From Hymenobacter cavernae (lineage in GTDB: Bacteria > Bacteroidota > Bacteroidia > Cytophagales > Hymenobacteraceae), in the NCBI RefSeq assembly GCF_014641455.1, contig NZ_BMHT01000002.1:456605-520604 (forward strand): a DNA stretch of 64,000 nucleotides, in the 5' to 3' direction. The position numbers and the translations under genes were made by a program. The notes beneath the pieces are model-generated. The model did not search any database, was not told where the DNA came from, and saw nothing but the letters and a program-made list of their open reading frames with translations. Below are positions 35,258 through 44,342 of the stretch, in pieces (positions within the stretch are counted from its first letter, which is position 1; each line of letters opens with the position of its first letter).

Positions 35258-36373
35258 TTATGCTACGGCGGTTTCCATAGCCGGATCTACTTCCGTTGCC
35301 CAGGCCCGCAAGCCCCCCGTTAAGTTTATCAAGTTATCAAAGCCAAACTTTTCCTGCAATTGCTCCAGGGCAGCCGCGCTCCGCCGCCCGCTGCGGCAGT
35401 ACACGACTACCGGATGATGGCGCGGCAGCTCCTCGACCCGTTCAGAAAGGTAAGCCAAGGGGATGAGCGTAGCGCCGGGCAGATGACCTAGCTCGTACTC
35501 AGCTGGTTCGCGCACATCGAGCAGGAACGGCGGCGTATCCGACGCAAGCTGCGCCTGTAGCTCCGTAGCCGTGATTTCGCGCAACGGCGGGTGGCACAGC
35601 TCGGCATAATCAGCAGCGTTGGCAGTGTCGAGGTTGATTATTGCCCGCTCGGGGTTGTGCGGAAAGCGCAGGATGCGCGTCTGAAAGCTCAGGGCATCGA
35701 ACAGCCACAGGCGGCCGCGCAGCACTTCGCCCAGACCTAGGATTACCTTCAGCGTCTCGGTGGCCTGGGCGCAGCCGATCAGGCCGGGCAGCACGCCGAG
35801 CACGCCGGTAGCGTCGCAGTTGGGCGCTTCATTAGCCGAAGGCGGCTGCGGAAACAGGCAGCGGTAGGTAGGGCCGCCCTGGTAGTTGAACACCGAAACC
35901 TGCCCTTCAAACTTGTAGATAGCCCCAGAAATCAGGGGCTTACCCAGGCTGACGCAGGCATCATTCAGCAGGTAGCGCGTGGGGAAGTTGTCGGAGCCAT
36001 CGACCACTACGTCGTATTGGGCTACCAAGTCGCGCACGGCGGCCAAGTCGACGCGCTGCGGATACACTTCGCAGCGCACGGCGGGGTTGATGCGCTGCAC
36101 GGCGCGGGCCGCGGCTTCGGCTTTGGGCTGACCTAGGTCGGCATCACCGAAGAGCACCTGGCGCTGAAGGTTGCTGATGTCCACCTGATCGGGGTCGGCG
36201 ATGCCGAGCGTGCCCACGCCGGCCGCTGCCAGGTATTGTAGAATTGGGCAGCCCAGGCCGCCAGCACCCACGACCAGCACGCGGGCGGCGAGCAGTTTCT
36301 CCTGACCAACTTCCCCGATTTCGGGCAGCTGCAAATGGCGGCGGTAACGCTGGCGGTCGGTAGTGGAAAGCAA
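35258..36373 (-). CDS. moeB: MoeB/ThiF adenylyltransferase with C-terminal rhodanese
   Basis: 371 residues. Residues 1-245 are the E1-like domain: Y-x-R-H-x-x-L-P-E-I-G at the start, nucleotide-binding VVGAGGLG (34-41) and DGSDNFPTRYLLND. Residues about 265-371 are a rhodanese domain with catalytic Cys 326 in VVYCRSGRRSA. It adenylates the MoaD C-terminus and supplies sulphur for molybdopterin synthesis; ThiS could be an alternative partner. Divergent from fdhD across a nested inverted repeat, its start codon eight bases from the outer arm. Confidence 0.92.
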   Translation of the reverse strand: MLSTTDRQRYRRHLQLPEIGEVGQEKLLAARVLVVGAGGLGCPILQYLAAAGVGTLGIADPDQVDISNLQRQVLFGDADLGQPKAEAAARAVQRINPAVRCEVYPQRVDLAAVRDLVAQYDVVVDGSDNFPTRYLLNDACVSLGKPLISGAIYKFEGQVSVFNYQGGPTYRCLFPQPPSANEAPNCDATGVLGVLPGLIGCAQATETLKVILGLGEVLRGRLWLFDALSFQTRILRFPHNPERAIINLDTANAADYAELCHPPLREITATELQAQLASDTPPFLLDVREPAEYELGHLPGATLIPLAYLSERVEELPRHHPVVVYCRSGRRSAAALEQLQEKFGFDNLINLTGGLRAWATEVDPAMETAVA

Positions 36374-36381
36374 TTTCTGAG

Positions 36382-36618
36382 GAGTTGAGTGTTGAATTGG
36401 CGGTTCTTGCGCCGTGGCAATCGGTACGGCTGCTCTCTAAACTTACTTCTGGTTATAAGGTTAGGTTATAGCAGCGCGGATAGCAGAAAGATGTAGCGCG
36501 AAGCTCCCGCTTCGCGTATCGTTGAACGATTACGTTAGCAAGACCTAGGTGCCAGTCGTTCAACGATACGCGAAGCGGGAGCTTCGCGCTACATCGTGCT
36601 GTCAATTCAACACTCAAC
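36382..36618. repeat. Nested inverted repeat between moeB and fdhD
   Basis: Outer arms: 36384-36399 and 36603-36618, 16 exact bases of the word GTTGAGTGTTGAATTG. Inner arms: 36490-36529 and 36556-36595, 40 exact bases; each inner arm itself contains a small palindrome around CGAAGCTCCCGCTTCG. The 26-base loop holds ACCTAGGT (36543-36550). The gap to the fdhD ATG is filled by more words of the outer type (CAACATTCAAAACTCAACAT). Confidence 0.9.
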
Positions 36619-36641
36619 ATTCAAAACTCAACATTCCAAAA

Positions 36642-37517
36642 ATGGCTTCCCCCGTTTTTTTGCCAGCAGCCAGCTACGACTACGCCACCGTGCAGCGCGT
36701 AAAGGGTGAGCAGGTCGTGACTGAATCGGATCTGGTGGCGGCCGAGGAGCCGCTGGAAATCAGGCTAGGTTTCGGACCGATGGGGCAGCGCGAGCACCGC
36801 ACGCTTTCCGTCACCATGCGGACGCCCGGCCACGACTTTGAGCTGGCCGCGGGCTTTCTGCTCACCGAAGGCATTATTCAAAGCCGCCAGGACCTGACGG
36901 GCATCATCTACTGCCCCGACGTGGAAAAGCCGGAAGAGCGCGAAAACGTGGTGCGTGCCGAGCTGGCGTCGTCTGTGGAAGTTTCTATGCCTAGGTTGGA
37001 GCGCCATTTCTATACCTCGTCCAGCTGCGGCGTATGCGGCAAAACCAGCATCGACGCGGTGCAGGCGGCTTCGTGCCCGGTGCTGCCCACCGATGGCCCG
37101 TTTGTGGCCGCCGAGCTAATTCATGAGCTGCCGGCCCGGCAACGGGCGGCCCAGGAGCTGTTTGAGCAAACGGGCGGCTTGCACGCCGCCGCGCTGTTTT
37201 CACCCAACGGCGAGCTGCTGCTGCTGCGCGAAGATGTGGGTCGGCACAATGCCCTGGATAAGGTAATCGGGGCGGCGCTGCTCCAGGAATGGCTGCCGCT
37301 GCACAACTGCATTTTGCTGGTGAGCGGCCGGGCTAGCTTCGAGCTGGTGCAGAAAGCCGCCGTGGCCGGCATTCCGGTGCTGGCCGCCGTGGGCGCCCCC
37401 AGCAGCCTGGCCGTGCAGGCCGCCGCCGGCTTCGGCATGACGCTGCTGGGCTTTGTGCGGCAGCAGCGCTACAATATCTACTCCGGTTCGTGGCGGATTA
37501 AGTACAATGAGCAATGA
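36642..37517 (+). CDS. fdhD: Formate dehydrogenase accessory sulfurtransferase FdhD
   Basis: 291 residues from the ATG at 36642. The key motif CGVCGK holds Cys 129 and Cys 132, which pass sulphur from the cysteine desulfurase to the molybdenum cofactor. Other blocks: EEPLEIRL, HDFELAAGFLLTEGII and LREDVGRHNALDKVIGAALL. It is needed to activate formate dehydrogenases. Gene order with moeB and the FdhF/YdeP gene is consistent. The last codons (Asn-Glu-Gln-stop) match the AATGAGCAATGA word of the following repeat region. Confidence 0.95.
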   Translation: MASPVFLPAASYDYATVQRVKGEQVVTESDLVAAEEPLEIRLGFGPMGQREHRTLSVTMRTPGHDFELAAGFLLTEGIIQSRQDLTGIIYCPDVEKPEERENVVRAELASSVEVSMPRLERHFYTSSSCGVCGKTSIDAVQAASCPVLPTDGPFVAAELIHELPARQRAAQELFEQTGGLHAAALFSPNGELLLLREDVGRHNALDKVIGAALLQEWLPLHNCILLVSGRASFELVQKAAVAGIPVLAAVGAPSSLAVQAAAGFGMTLLGFVRQQRYNIYSGSWRIKYNEQ

Positions 37518-37525
37518 GCGCAGGT

Positions 37526-37629
37526 GCAGTAGGAACGCGCCACGGCGCGTTCTGGTCCGGGAGATGTGCCCATAGGAGGTGCTAGCGGCATCGTTCAACG
37601 ACGAACGCGCCGTGGCGCGTTCCTACTGC
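37526..37629. repeat. Inverted repeat with perfect 27-bp arms after fdhD
   Basis: Arms 37526-37552 and 37603-37629 are exact complements (GCAGTAGGAACGCGCCACGG...). Flanking AATGAGCAATGA (37508-37519) has its complement downstream in the leader of the next gene (TCATTGCTCATTG near 37735-37747). The loop contains ATCGTTCAACG, also seen in the inner arms near 36.5 kb. Confidence 0.85.
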
Positions 37630-37766
37630 GCTTCGACATACTGCCGAACGATGAGCAATTATCTCACGCCGCGTTGATATCCTTTGCGCCTGCCTTGCGT
37701 ACCTCACATTTGTGCATTGTTCATTACTGATTGTTCATTGCTCATTGATAATTGTTCATTGCCAAC

Positions 37767-38099
37767 ATGAAGCTCCGCATTGAAGACAATACCCTGCGCC
37801 TGCGTCTTTCTGAGGAAGAAGTACAGGAATTCGGCCAGAAGGGCCGGGTTTCCGTCACCGTTAAGCTAGGCCCGAAGCCCAGCGACCAGCTAGTATACTC
37901 CCTGGAACATTCGCCCAACCCCGAAGCAACAACGCTGAAAGTGGTGTACGCCGTAGGGGCGCTCGATGTGCAGGTGCCGCGCAACCTAGCCGCCGAATGG
38001 GTCAGTACTGACCGGCTCGGCTTCTCCGATTCTATTGCCGTAACTCCCGATCAACAGCTGCGGGTGCTGGTCGAAAAAGATCTTGACTGTAAACATTAA
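37767..38099 (+). CDS. Small conserved protein between fdhD and the oxidoreductase
   Basis: 110 residues from the ATG at 37767. Beta-rich and soluble: MKLRIEDNTLRLRLSEEEVQ at the start, VTVKLGPKPSDQLVYSLEHS and VPRNLAAEWVSTDRLGFSDS. It resembles small proteins found next to fdhD in Bacteroidota (DUF7009-like, by recollection). Position suggests a role in formate or molybdenum-enzyme maturation, but this is inference. Confidence 0.75.
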   Translation: MKLRIEDNTLRLRLSEEEVQEFGQKGRVSVTVKLGPKPSDQLVYSLEHSPNPEATTLKVVYAVGALDVQVPRNLAAEWVSTDRLGFSDSIAVTPDQQLRVLVEKDLDCKH

Positions 38100-38100
38100 T

Positions 38101-38205
38101 TGAAGGAGCCAGCAGTGAGAAGCTAGGAGAACGATCTATCTTCTACTTCTCCCTCCCAGCTTCTCACTCCTCACCACCCTCCTAGCTCCTCACCTCACCC
38201 CAGCT
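38101..38205. repeat. Word-type repeat with AGCTAGGAG / CTCCTAGCT arms
   Basis: The left part (38113-38132, AGTGAGAAGCTAGGAGAA) is the imperfect complement of several words in the right part (TTCTCCCTCCCAGCTTCTCACTCC and, further on, CTCCTAGCTCCTCACCTCAC). The right part therefore has extra word copies. The structure ends just before the ATG of the FdhF/YdeP gene. Confidence 0.65.
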
Positions 38206-38212
38206 CCTAAAA

Positions 38213-40768
38213 ATGGAAAAGTCTCCCGCTCAAGAGCCCGATAAAAGTGGCAAAACCAATGAGCAGACCGTCACCAACAACGTGCCCGTGAGCGGGCAGC
38301 GACCTGATCAAGGTGCGGCGCCCACCAACGACCATTATGACAACGGTGGCAAAGCCGATGCCGACAAACGCATTATGGAAGCTCCTGATACCCTAGGTGC
38401 CAAGCACAAATTTCCGGTACTGGCCCAGCCGCCGGAAGATTTTACCGGCCTGAAGCTAGGTAAGCCCTTCAAGACGGCGGCTGGGGTAGAAGCCGTGCTG
38501 AAATCCATGCAGTTTTCATGGGGCGAAGCGGGTTTGGTGCGTGGCACGCACGCGCTTACCAAGCTCAACCAGAAAGACGGTTTCGACTGTAGCTCCTGCG
38601 CCTGGCCCGACCCCGACGACCACCGCTCGGTAGCGGAGTTCTGCGAAAACGGCGCGAAAGCTACCGCTTCCGACACCGACCACCGCACCATCGGCCCCGA
38701 CTTCTTTGCCCAGCACAGCGTAGCCGATTTGTCGCGCTTCACCGACCGCGACCTGAACAACGCCGGCCGCATCACGCACCCGATGGTGCTGCGCCCCGGC
38801 ACCACGAACTACACGCCCATTTCCTGGCCCGAAGCGTTCCAGATCGTGGCGGATGAGCTGAACGCGCTGAAATCGCCGGACGAGGCGGCGTTCTATACGT
38901 CGGGGAAAGTGCCTAACGAGCCGGCCTACGCCTATCAGCTTTTCGTGCGGGAATTTGGCACCAACAACCTGCCCGACTGCTCCAATATGTGCCACGAATC
39001 GAGTGGCGCGGCCTTGACGAATACTACCGGCCTAGGTAAGGGTTCGGTGACGCTCAACGACTTCTACGAGGCCGAGGTCATTATCATCATGGGGCAGAAC
39101 CCCGGCACCAACCACCCGCGCATGCTCACGGCCTTGCAGAAAGCCAAGCGCAACGGGGCCAAGATTATTGCCGTGAACCCGCTAATGGAAGCCGGCCTGA
39201 ATCACTTCAAGAACCCGCAGGACTTCATGAACCCGCTGCGCGCCATTGGCACGCTCGTGGGCGACGGCACCCAGATTACGGACCTGTGGATACAGGTGCG
39301 GGTGAACGGCGACATGGCCGTGCTGCGCGGCATCACGAAGTATCTGCTGGAAGCGGAAGCCCTTAACCCTGGTCAGGTTATCGACTATGACTTCATCAAG
39401 CAGTACACGGCGCACTACGATGAGTTTCTGGCTGAAATTCAGAATACCAGCTGGGAAGATATCGAGGAAATGAGTGGCGTGCCGCGCCAGCAGCTACTGG
39501 AAGCCGCCAACATCATTGCCCCAAAAAAGAAGATCATCACCTGCTGGGCCATGGGCCTCACGCAGCAGAAAAACGCCGTGTACAGCATCGGCGAAATCGT
39601 GAACCTGCACCTGATCAAGGGCGCAGTCGGTATTCCCGGCGGCGGCCTGTGCCCGGTACGCGGCCACTCCAACGTGCAGGGCGACCGGACGATGGGCATT
39701 TGGGAAAGACCTAGCCCCGAGTTCCTGGATGCGCTGGAAAACGAGTTCGACTTCTCACCCCCGCGCGAGCACGGCCTGGATTCTGTAGAATCGGCCAAGG
39801 CTATGCACGACGGGCGCATCAAGGTGTTTATGAGCATGGGCGGCAACTTCCTGTCGGCGATGCCCGATACGGAGTTCATTGCCGAAGCCATGCGCAAGCA
39901 GCGCCTGACGGTGTTTGTGGCCCCGAAACTCAACCGCGGCCACCTCGTGACCGGCGAAACGTCTTTGCTGCTGCCATGCCTGGTGCGCTCCGAAGTGGAT
40001 ATCCAACGCACGGGCCAGCAGTTTATGACTTGCGAAAACTCGATGGGCGTGGTGAGCATGTCGAAAGGCATTCTGAAGCCCTTGGAAGGCGACATGCTGA
40101 GCGAAGTGGCCATTGTGTGCGGCATTGCCCTGACCACCCTAGGTGAGCGGACCAAAACTAACTGGGTAGCCATGACGGAGAACTACGACGTCATTCGCGA
40201 CCATATCGAGCGGACGATTCCCGGCTTCGAGAAGTTCAACGAGAAGGTGCGGCACCCCGGCGGCTTCTACCTGCCCAACGGCCCCCGCGAACGGAAGTTC
40301 ACGACCGACAACGGCAAAGCGAACTTCACCGTGACGGAGATGAAGAAGCACACGCTGGAACCCGGCCAGCTGGTGCTGTTCAGCCTGCGCAGCCACGACC
40401 AGTTCAACACCACCGTGTACGACTACAACGACCGTTACCGCGGCGTGTACGGCGAGCGGCGCGTCATCTTCATGAATCCGCGCGACATGAAGGAGCGCGG
40501 CATCAAGGAGCGGCAGCTGGTGAACATCACCAGCCACTTCGAAGGTCAGAAGCGGATGGCCGAGCGCTTCGTGGCTATTCCGTACGACACGCCGAAAGGC
40601 AACTGCGGCGCCTACTACCCGGAGATGAACGTGCTGGTGCCCGTCGCCAGCGTGGCCGACGTCAGCAACCAACCGACTTCTAAGTGGGTGGTAGTCACGG
40701 TGGAGCCGGTGGCTGAGATTCTGCCGGAAGGCGCTACCAAGGCCGAGCGCATCGCGGTGCCGGCCTAG
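38213..40768 (+). CDS. FdhF/YdeP family molybdopterin oxidoreductase
   Basis: 851 residues. An N-terminal hydrophilic extension of about 60 residues precedes the core. CSSC (Cys 126, 129) with later CENG begins the family-specific cysteine region. The segment LPDCSNMCHESSGAAL aligns by eye with the selenocysteine loop of E. coli FdhF (DCCARVUHGPS), placing Cys 260 where selenocysteine 140 sits. A molybdopterin-binding tail (VLFSLRSHDQFNTTVYDYND) follows. The subfamily is uncharacterised; formate oxidation is plausible, but acid-resistance or other roles were proposed for YdeP. Adjacent fdhD, moeB and transporter fit. Confidence 0.9.
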   Translation: MEKSPAQEPDKSGKTNEQTVTNNVPVSGQRPDQGAAPTNDHYDNGGKADADKRIMEAPDTLGAKHKFPVLAQPPEDFTGLKLGKPFKTAAGVEAVLKSMQFSWGEAGLVRGTHALTKLNQKDGFDCSSCAWPDPDDHRSVAEFCENGAKATASDTDHRTIGPDFFAQHSVADLSRFTDRDLNNAGRITHPMVLRPGTTNYTPISWPEAFQIVADELNALKSPDEAAFYTSGKVPNEPAYAYQLFVREFGTNNLPDCSNMCHESSGAALTNTTGLGKGSVTLNDFYEAEVIIIMGQNPGTNHPRMLTALQKAKRNGAKIIAVNPLMEAGLNHFKNPQDFMNPLRAIGTLVGDGTQITDLWIQVRVNGDMAVLRGITKYLLEAEALNPGQVIDYDFIKQYTAHYDEFLAEIQNTSWEDIEEMSGVPRQQLLEAANIIAPKKKIITCWAMGLTQQKNAVYSIGEIVNLHLIKGAVGIPGGGLCPVRGHSNVQGDRTMGIWERPSPEFLDALENEFDFSPPREHGLDSVESAKAMHDGRIKVFMSMGGNFLSAMPDTEFIAEAMRKQRLTVFVAPKLNRGHLVTGETSLLLPCLVRSEVDIQRTGQQFMTCENSMGVVSMSKGILKPLEGDMLSEVAIVCGIALTTLGERTKTNWVAMTENYDVIRDHIERTIPGFEKFNEKVRHPGGFYLPNGPRERKFTTDNGKANFTVTEMKKHTLEPGQLVLFSLRSHDQFNTTVYDYNDRYRGVYGERRVIFMNPRDMKERGIKERQLVNITSHFEGQKRMAERFVAIPYDTPKGNCGAYYPEMNVLVPVASVADVSNQPTSKWVVVTVEPVAEILPEGATKAERIAVPA

Positions 40769-40787
40769 GTTTCCTAACGAAGCATTG

Positions 40788-40829
40788 ACAACAAAGCCCT
40801 TCTGCTTGATGGCGGAAGGGCTTTGTTGT
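40788..40829 (+). terminator. Terminator-like hairpin after the oxidoreductase gene
   Basis: ACAACAAAGCCCTTC (40788-40802) pairs exactly with GAAGGGCTTTGTTGT (40815-40829) around a 12-base loop, 19 bases after the stop codon. The following T-run is weak. Confidence 0.7.
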
Positions 40830-40937
40830 GCCTTTGTTGGTGCAAATACCTAGGTTATAATAGCTTGTGGTTCTTTATGCGCGTGTCGCACGGGCGTTCA
40901 AAAATCTTTGTGTTAAATAGTAACATATAATTATTTG

Positions 40938-40970
40938 TTTGTACATTGTTTCGAAAATAACTGTACCTTG
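40938..40970 (+). promoter_or_regulatory. Possible promoter of the yceI-like gene
   Basis: TTTG at 40938-40941 is followed 22 bases later by TACCTTG (40964-40970), close to the TTTG / TAnnTTTG pattern of the phylum, leaving a leader of about 55 bases to the ATG at 41026. Confidence 0.4.
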
Positions 40971-41025
40971 AAGCAGTTGATAATCAATACTTCCCATCTG
41001 TTCACCCAATTTTCCTATTTGACTT

Positions 41026-41691
41026 ATGAAAATCCTGCTGCCCTTGTTGCTGGCCGGAGCAATGTTCGCCGCACCAGCTTCCGCTCAACGTATGGCTGCC
41101 AAGAAAACGGCGGCTGCTTCGACCACAGCTGCTAATGCCGTCTACAAGCTCGATCCGCAGCTCAGCACCCTAGGTTGGGTGGGGAAAAAAGTAACCGGCC
41201 AGCACAACGGCACGGTGCAGTTCAAGGAAGGGGAGATGCTGGTGAAAGGCAACCAGGTAGCCGGCGGCACCTTCGTCGTCGACATGACCACGATTAAGGA
41301 CGAGGACATTGCCGACGCGGGCGGCAACGCCAAGCTGGTCGGCCACCTCAAGTCCGACGACTTTTTCAGCGTGCAGAAAAACCCGACGGCTACGTTCAAA
41401 ATCACGAGCCTGACGCCGCTCAAGGAAGCCGACGCCGGTGACAACAACATGACCGTGACGGGCGACCTGACCATCAAGGGCATCACCAACAGCATCAGCT
41501 TCCCGGCGAAAGTGGGCGTGAAAAACGGCCTGGCCGCCGCCAGCGGCACCGCCACCATCGACCGCACCAAGTACGATATCAAGTTTCGCTCGCAGTCTTT
41601 CTTCGAGAACCTAGGTGACAAGGTTATTGACAACGACTTTACGATGAGCTTCAACGTGATAGCCAAGCAGAAAGCAGTGGCGCAGCAGTAG
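41026..41691 (+). CDS. YceI family secreted protein
   Basis: 221 residues with signal peptide (LLPLLLAGAMFAAPASAQ). The mature protein from about 42 is a YceI lipocalin-like barrel: YKLDPQLSTLGWVGKKVTGQ, GGTFVVDMTTIKDEDI, LVGHLKSDDFFSVQKNPTAT and, near the end, RTKYDIKFRSQSFFENLGDK. Members bind polyisoprenoid lipids in the periplasm. It is transcribed alone; a strong bidirectional terminator follows. Confidence 0.94.
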   Translation: MKILLPLLLAGAMFAAPASAQRMAAKKTAAASTTAANAVYKLDPQLSTLGWVGKKVTGQHNGTVQFKEGEMLVKGNQVAGGTFVVDMTTIKDEDIADAGGNAKLVGHLKSDDFFSVQKNPTATFKITSLTPLKEADAGDNNMTVTGDLTIKGITNSISFPAKVGVKNGLAAASGTATIDRTKYDIKFRSQSFFENLGDKVIDNDFTMSFNVIAKQKAVAQQ

Positions 41692-41775
41692 GGTTTGGTT
41701 AGCTGTTAGCTATTGGCTGCTAGCTGTTGGCTTTTGCAGAATGTGCAGCAGAAGTACCTAAAAGCTAGGTCTAAT

Positions 41776-41825
41776 AAAAAGCAAAAAGCCGGGTCACATG
41801 CGTGACCCGGCTTTTTGCTTTTTGA
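41776..41825. terminator. Bidirectional terminator between yceI and tamA
   Basis: GCAAAAAGCCGGGTCAC (41781-41797) pairs exactly with 41802-41818 around ATGC, with A-run before and T-run after. It serves the convergent YceI-family and TamA-like genes. Confidence 0.9.
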
Positions 41826-41845
41826 GCATAAGAACAACCCACATA

Positions 41846-44308
41846 TTAGAAAGGATAACCAATGGCAATGTTCAGCTTGGTGGCTTCCCAACCCGACTTA
41901 TTCTTTGTGTATTCGTAATTCTGAAGGGGATTATTAGGGTTCGGCACAGTAAAGTCCACGTTCTGGTACGGGTAGCGCAGCGGGTACGCCGCATCCAGGC
42001 GAATAACGAAGAACTGCACGTCGATGCGGATACCCGCACCGGCGCCCACAGCTAGCTCCTTGAGGAAGCTATTAAACTGAAATTGACCATTCTTACCATC
42101 TGGCACGCCCTGATTATTTTCGCCAGCAGTGTAAGTTACACGGCTGGGGTCGGGGTTGCGCAGCCACACGTTGCCGGCATCCACGAACAGCGCGCCTTTC
42201 ACGTAGGGAAACAGATCCTGGCGGTATTCCACGTTACCTTCAATGCGGATGTCGCCTACCTGGTCGTAGTAGCTGTTGTTGTTGTTTCTGTCACTGTCAC
42301 GGGCGCGGTAGGTGCCAGGACCGACACCGCGAGCATCGAAGGCGCGCACGCTATTAGGGCCGCCAACGCCGTACTGCCGCAGATAAGGCATCACGTTGGA
42401 GTTCTGATAAGGAAGGCCGGCTCCGATGAGCAGGCGCGTGGCAATCTTATTGCCGCTGGTAGGGTCGGAAGAGACGCGGTAGTAGTTACGGAACTCCAGG
42501 TCGACTTTGGTGTACTGCGAATATTGCTGCCCAAATAACGCATAAGCACTTCTGCCGTCGGGGTTTTCTACTTTAGGCGCGCCAGCCAGGCTTTGCAGCA
42601 GATAAGCTAGGTTGCCGGATACTTCCAGGCCGCCGCTGAAGTAAATCTGGTTGCGGCGCTGCTCCAGCACCTGCTGGTTGTAGGTGTAGCGGTAGCTGGT
42701 GCCCAGGATGAACTGCTGGCGGAAGCTATTGGCCAGGAAAGGACGCTCTTCCAGGAGTCGTGCGAAGGTATCTTCCGTCGCTACGCGAGCATATTGTAAG
42801 TCAATGGGTTGAAACTGCTGCTCGTTCGTAATTTTGGTTTTCCAACTGTAGCCGTACCCTAGGTTGTAAACGGTCTGCTGAAAGTAGTCGGTGCGCAGCA
42901 CGTACTTGAACCCGGCATTGAAAAAGGTGCGGGGCTGGAAGTCGGAGTTGATCAGGCGAATGTCGAAGGGTGGCGTAATCAGGCGCGGCACCAGCAGCTG
43001 CGCATCAATCCCGTACTGCGTCGAAGTGACGCCTTTCAACGTTCCTCGACCCGTTTCCAAAGCTGCATTGGCATTAATCAGCAGCTGCTCCGCCCCGCGC
43101 AGTGCCGAGCGGTTACGGTACTGCAACACAAAGCTAGGTCCGGCCAGAATGCTGGACGTGTTCATCTGCAATTCCGCCCGCAACGACTTTTTCGGCACCT
43201 GCGTCATGCGCACCGTCGCGTTCAGGCGCCCGTAGCCAGCCGAGTCGTTGGCTGCGCCGCCCCGTGCCGGCCGGTAGCGGATGTCCACGAACTTAAACGT
43301 ACCTAGGCTCATCAGGCGGCTCAGCGTCTGGTCGGAGCGCCGCCGCCGGTAGACGCTATCGGGGTAGATGAACACGGCGTTGGTAATGGCCTTGGCCCGG
43401 AAAACCGACTCGTCGGGCACGTAGCGGAAGCCGCGGTACATGATGGGCCGGGCATTGGTGGCCGTATCCTGGAGCGAGTAGCGCGTGTTCAGCGTCACCT
43501 GGTTCAGGATGTACGGCTTGGCGGCGCGCGGCGTGATGGTCTCTTTTACCGTCAGGTACACGTTGGCCTGGTTGTCCAGCGTGCTGTCAACCTTGAATAG
43601 AATGTAATCGGCGGAGAAGAAATAGAAGCCCTGGTTTTTGAGCGCCGCGTCGATGCGTACCCGCTCGTCGATGAAGGTTTGCAGGTTATAAGAGTTGCCT
43701 ACTTTCAGCAGCGAGTTCGGCTGCGTGGCCACAATGGCGCGGTTGAGCAATGTAGTCGGCTCTGGAAAGTGCAGCTCCTTGATAACGTAAGGCTTGTGCA
43801 CGGTAGCCGTGTAATCCACGGAAGCCGCCTGCCCATCGATCTGCACTTTGCTGCTGACGGTGGGCTTGAAGTAGCCGCGGTTATTCAGGCGGTTGACCAT
43901 CAGACCTTTCACCTTGTTGGTGTCGACCTTGCTCAGGAGCACGGGCTCTTCGCCGTACTTGTCGGCCAGCCAGTGGCCCAGGCCTTTGGTCTTGCCCTGA
44001 CCTAGGTGCCAGAAATAGATCTTGGGCCGAATGCCGAAAAACGAGGTGTTGGGCTTGGGCGTGAGCACACCTTCCAGGTCGCTGACGATGGCCGATTCGT
44101 CCTTGATCGGGCTTTCGGATTTCACCTTTACGGTGCTGCCGGTGTAGAGCTTGGCACCTTCGGGAATGTACTTCAAGCCCGAGCAGCCGGCCAGAAAGCC
44201 AGTGAGCAGCAAGGCCGCCCAACGGCCAGGCCGCGCCAGGGGAGAGCCAGCGCCGGCCGCTACGCTCCGCAAGCGAAGCATGTGCATAAAGGTATGCTTG
44301 TCAATCAT
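41846..44308 (-). CDS. TamA/BamA-family outer-membrane protein
   Basis: 820 residues. An N-terminal segment ending LLLTGFLAGCSG is a lipobox, so the protein is probably lipidated, a Bacteroidota feature of this group. POTRA-like modules occupy about 50-400 (VMVNRLNNRGYFKPTVSSK type repeats), then a 16-strand type barrel ending in KLNIAIGYPF. GxRG-like and late GVGGPNSVRAFDARG segments fit the Omp85 L6 loop. It lies 34 bases after tamB on the same strand; the pair is the TAM complex that links the inner and outer membranes. ATGs at 44287 and 44281 are alternative starts. Confidence 0.9.
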   Translation of the reverse strand: MIDKHTFMHMLRLRSVAAGAGSPLARPGRWAALLLTGFLAGCSGLKYIPEGAKLYTGSTVKVKSESPIKDESAIVSDLEGVLTPKPNTSFFGIRPKIYFWHLGQGKTKGLGHWLADKYGEEPVLLSKVDTNKVKGLMVNRLNNRGYFKPTVSSKVQIDGQAASVDYTATVHKPYVIKELHFPEPTTLLNRAIVATQPNSLLKVGNSYNLQTFIDERVRIDAALKNQGFYFFSADYILFKVDSTLDNQANVYLTVKETITPRAAKPYILNQVTLNTRYSLQDTATNARPIMYRGFRYVPDESVFRAKAITNAVFIYPDSVYRRRRSDQTLSRLMSLGTFKFVDIRYRPARGGAANDSAGYGRLNATVRMTQVPKKSLRAELQMNTSSILAGPSFVLQYRNRSALRGAEQLLINANAALETGRGTLKGVTSTQYGIDAQLLVPRLITPPFDIRLINSDFQPRTFFNAGFKYVLRTDYFQQTVYNLGYGYSWKTKITNEQQFQPIDLQYARVATEDTFARLLEERPFLANSFRQQFILGTSYRYTYNQQVLEQRRNQIYFSGGLEVSGNLAYLLQSLAGAPKVENPDGRSAYALFGQQYSQYTKVDLEFRNYYRVSSDPTSGNKIATRLLIGAGLPYQNSNVMPYLRQYGVGGPNSVRAFDARGVGPGTYRARDSDRNNNNSYYDQVGDIRIEGNVEYRQDLFPYVKGALFVDAGNVWLRNPDPSRVTYTAGENNQGVPDGKNGQFQFNSFLKELAVGAGAGIRIDVQFFVIRLDAAYPLRYPYQNVDFTVPNPNNPLQNYEYTKNKSGWEATKLNIAIGYPF

Positions 44309-44342
44309 TTGTTAAAGAAATTACGGCCAACCTAGCTCTCGC

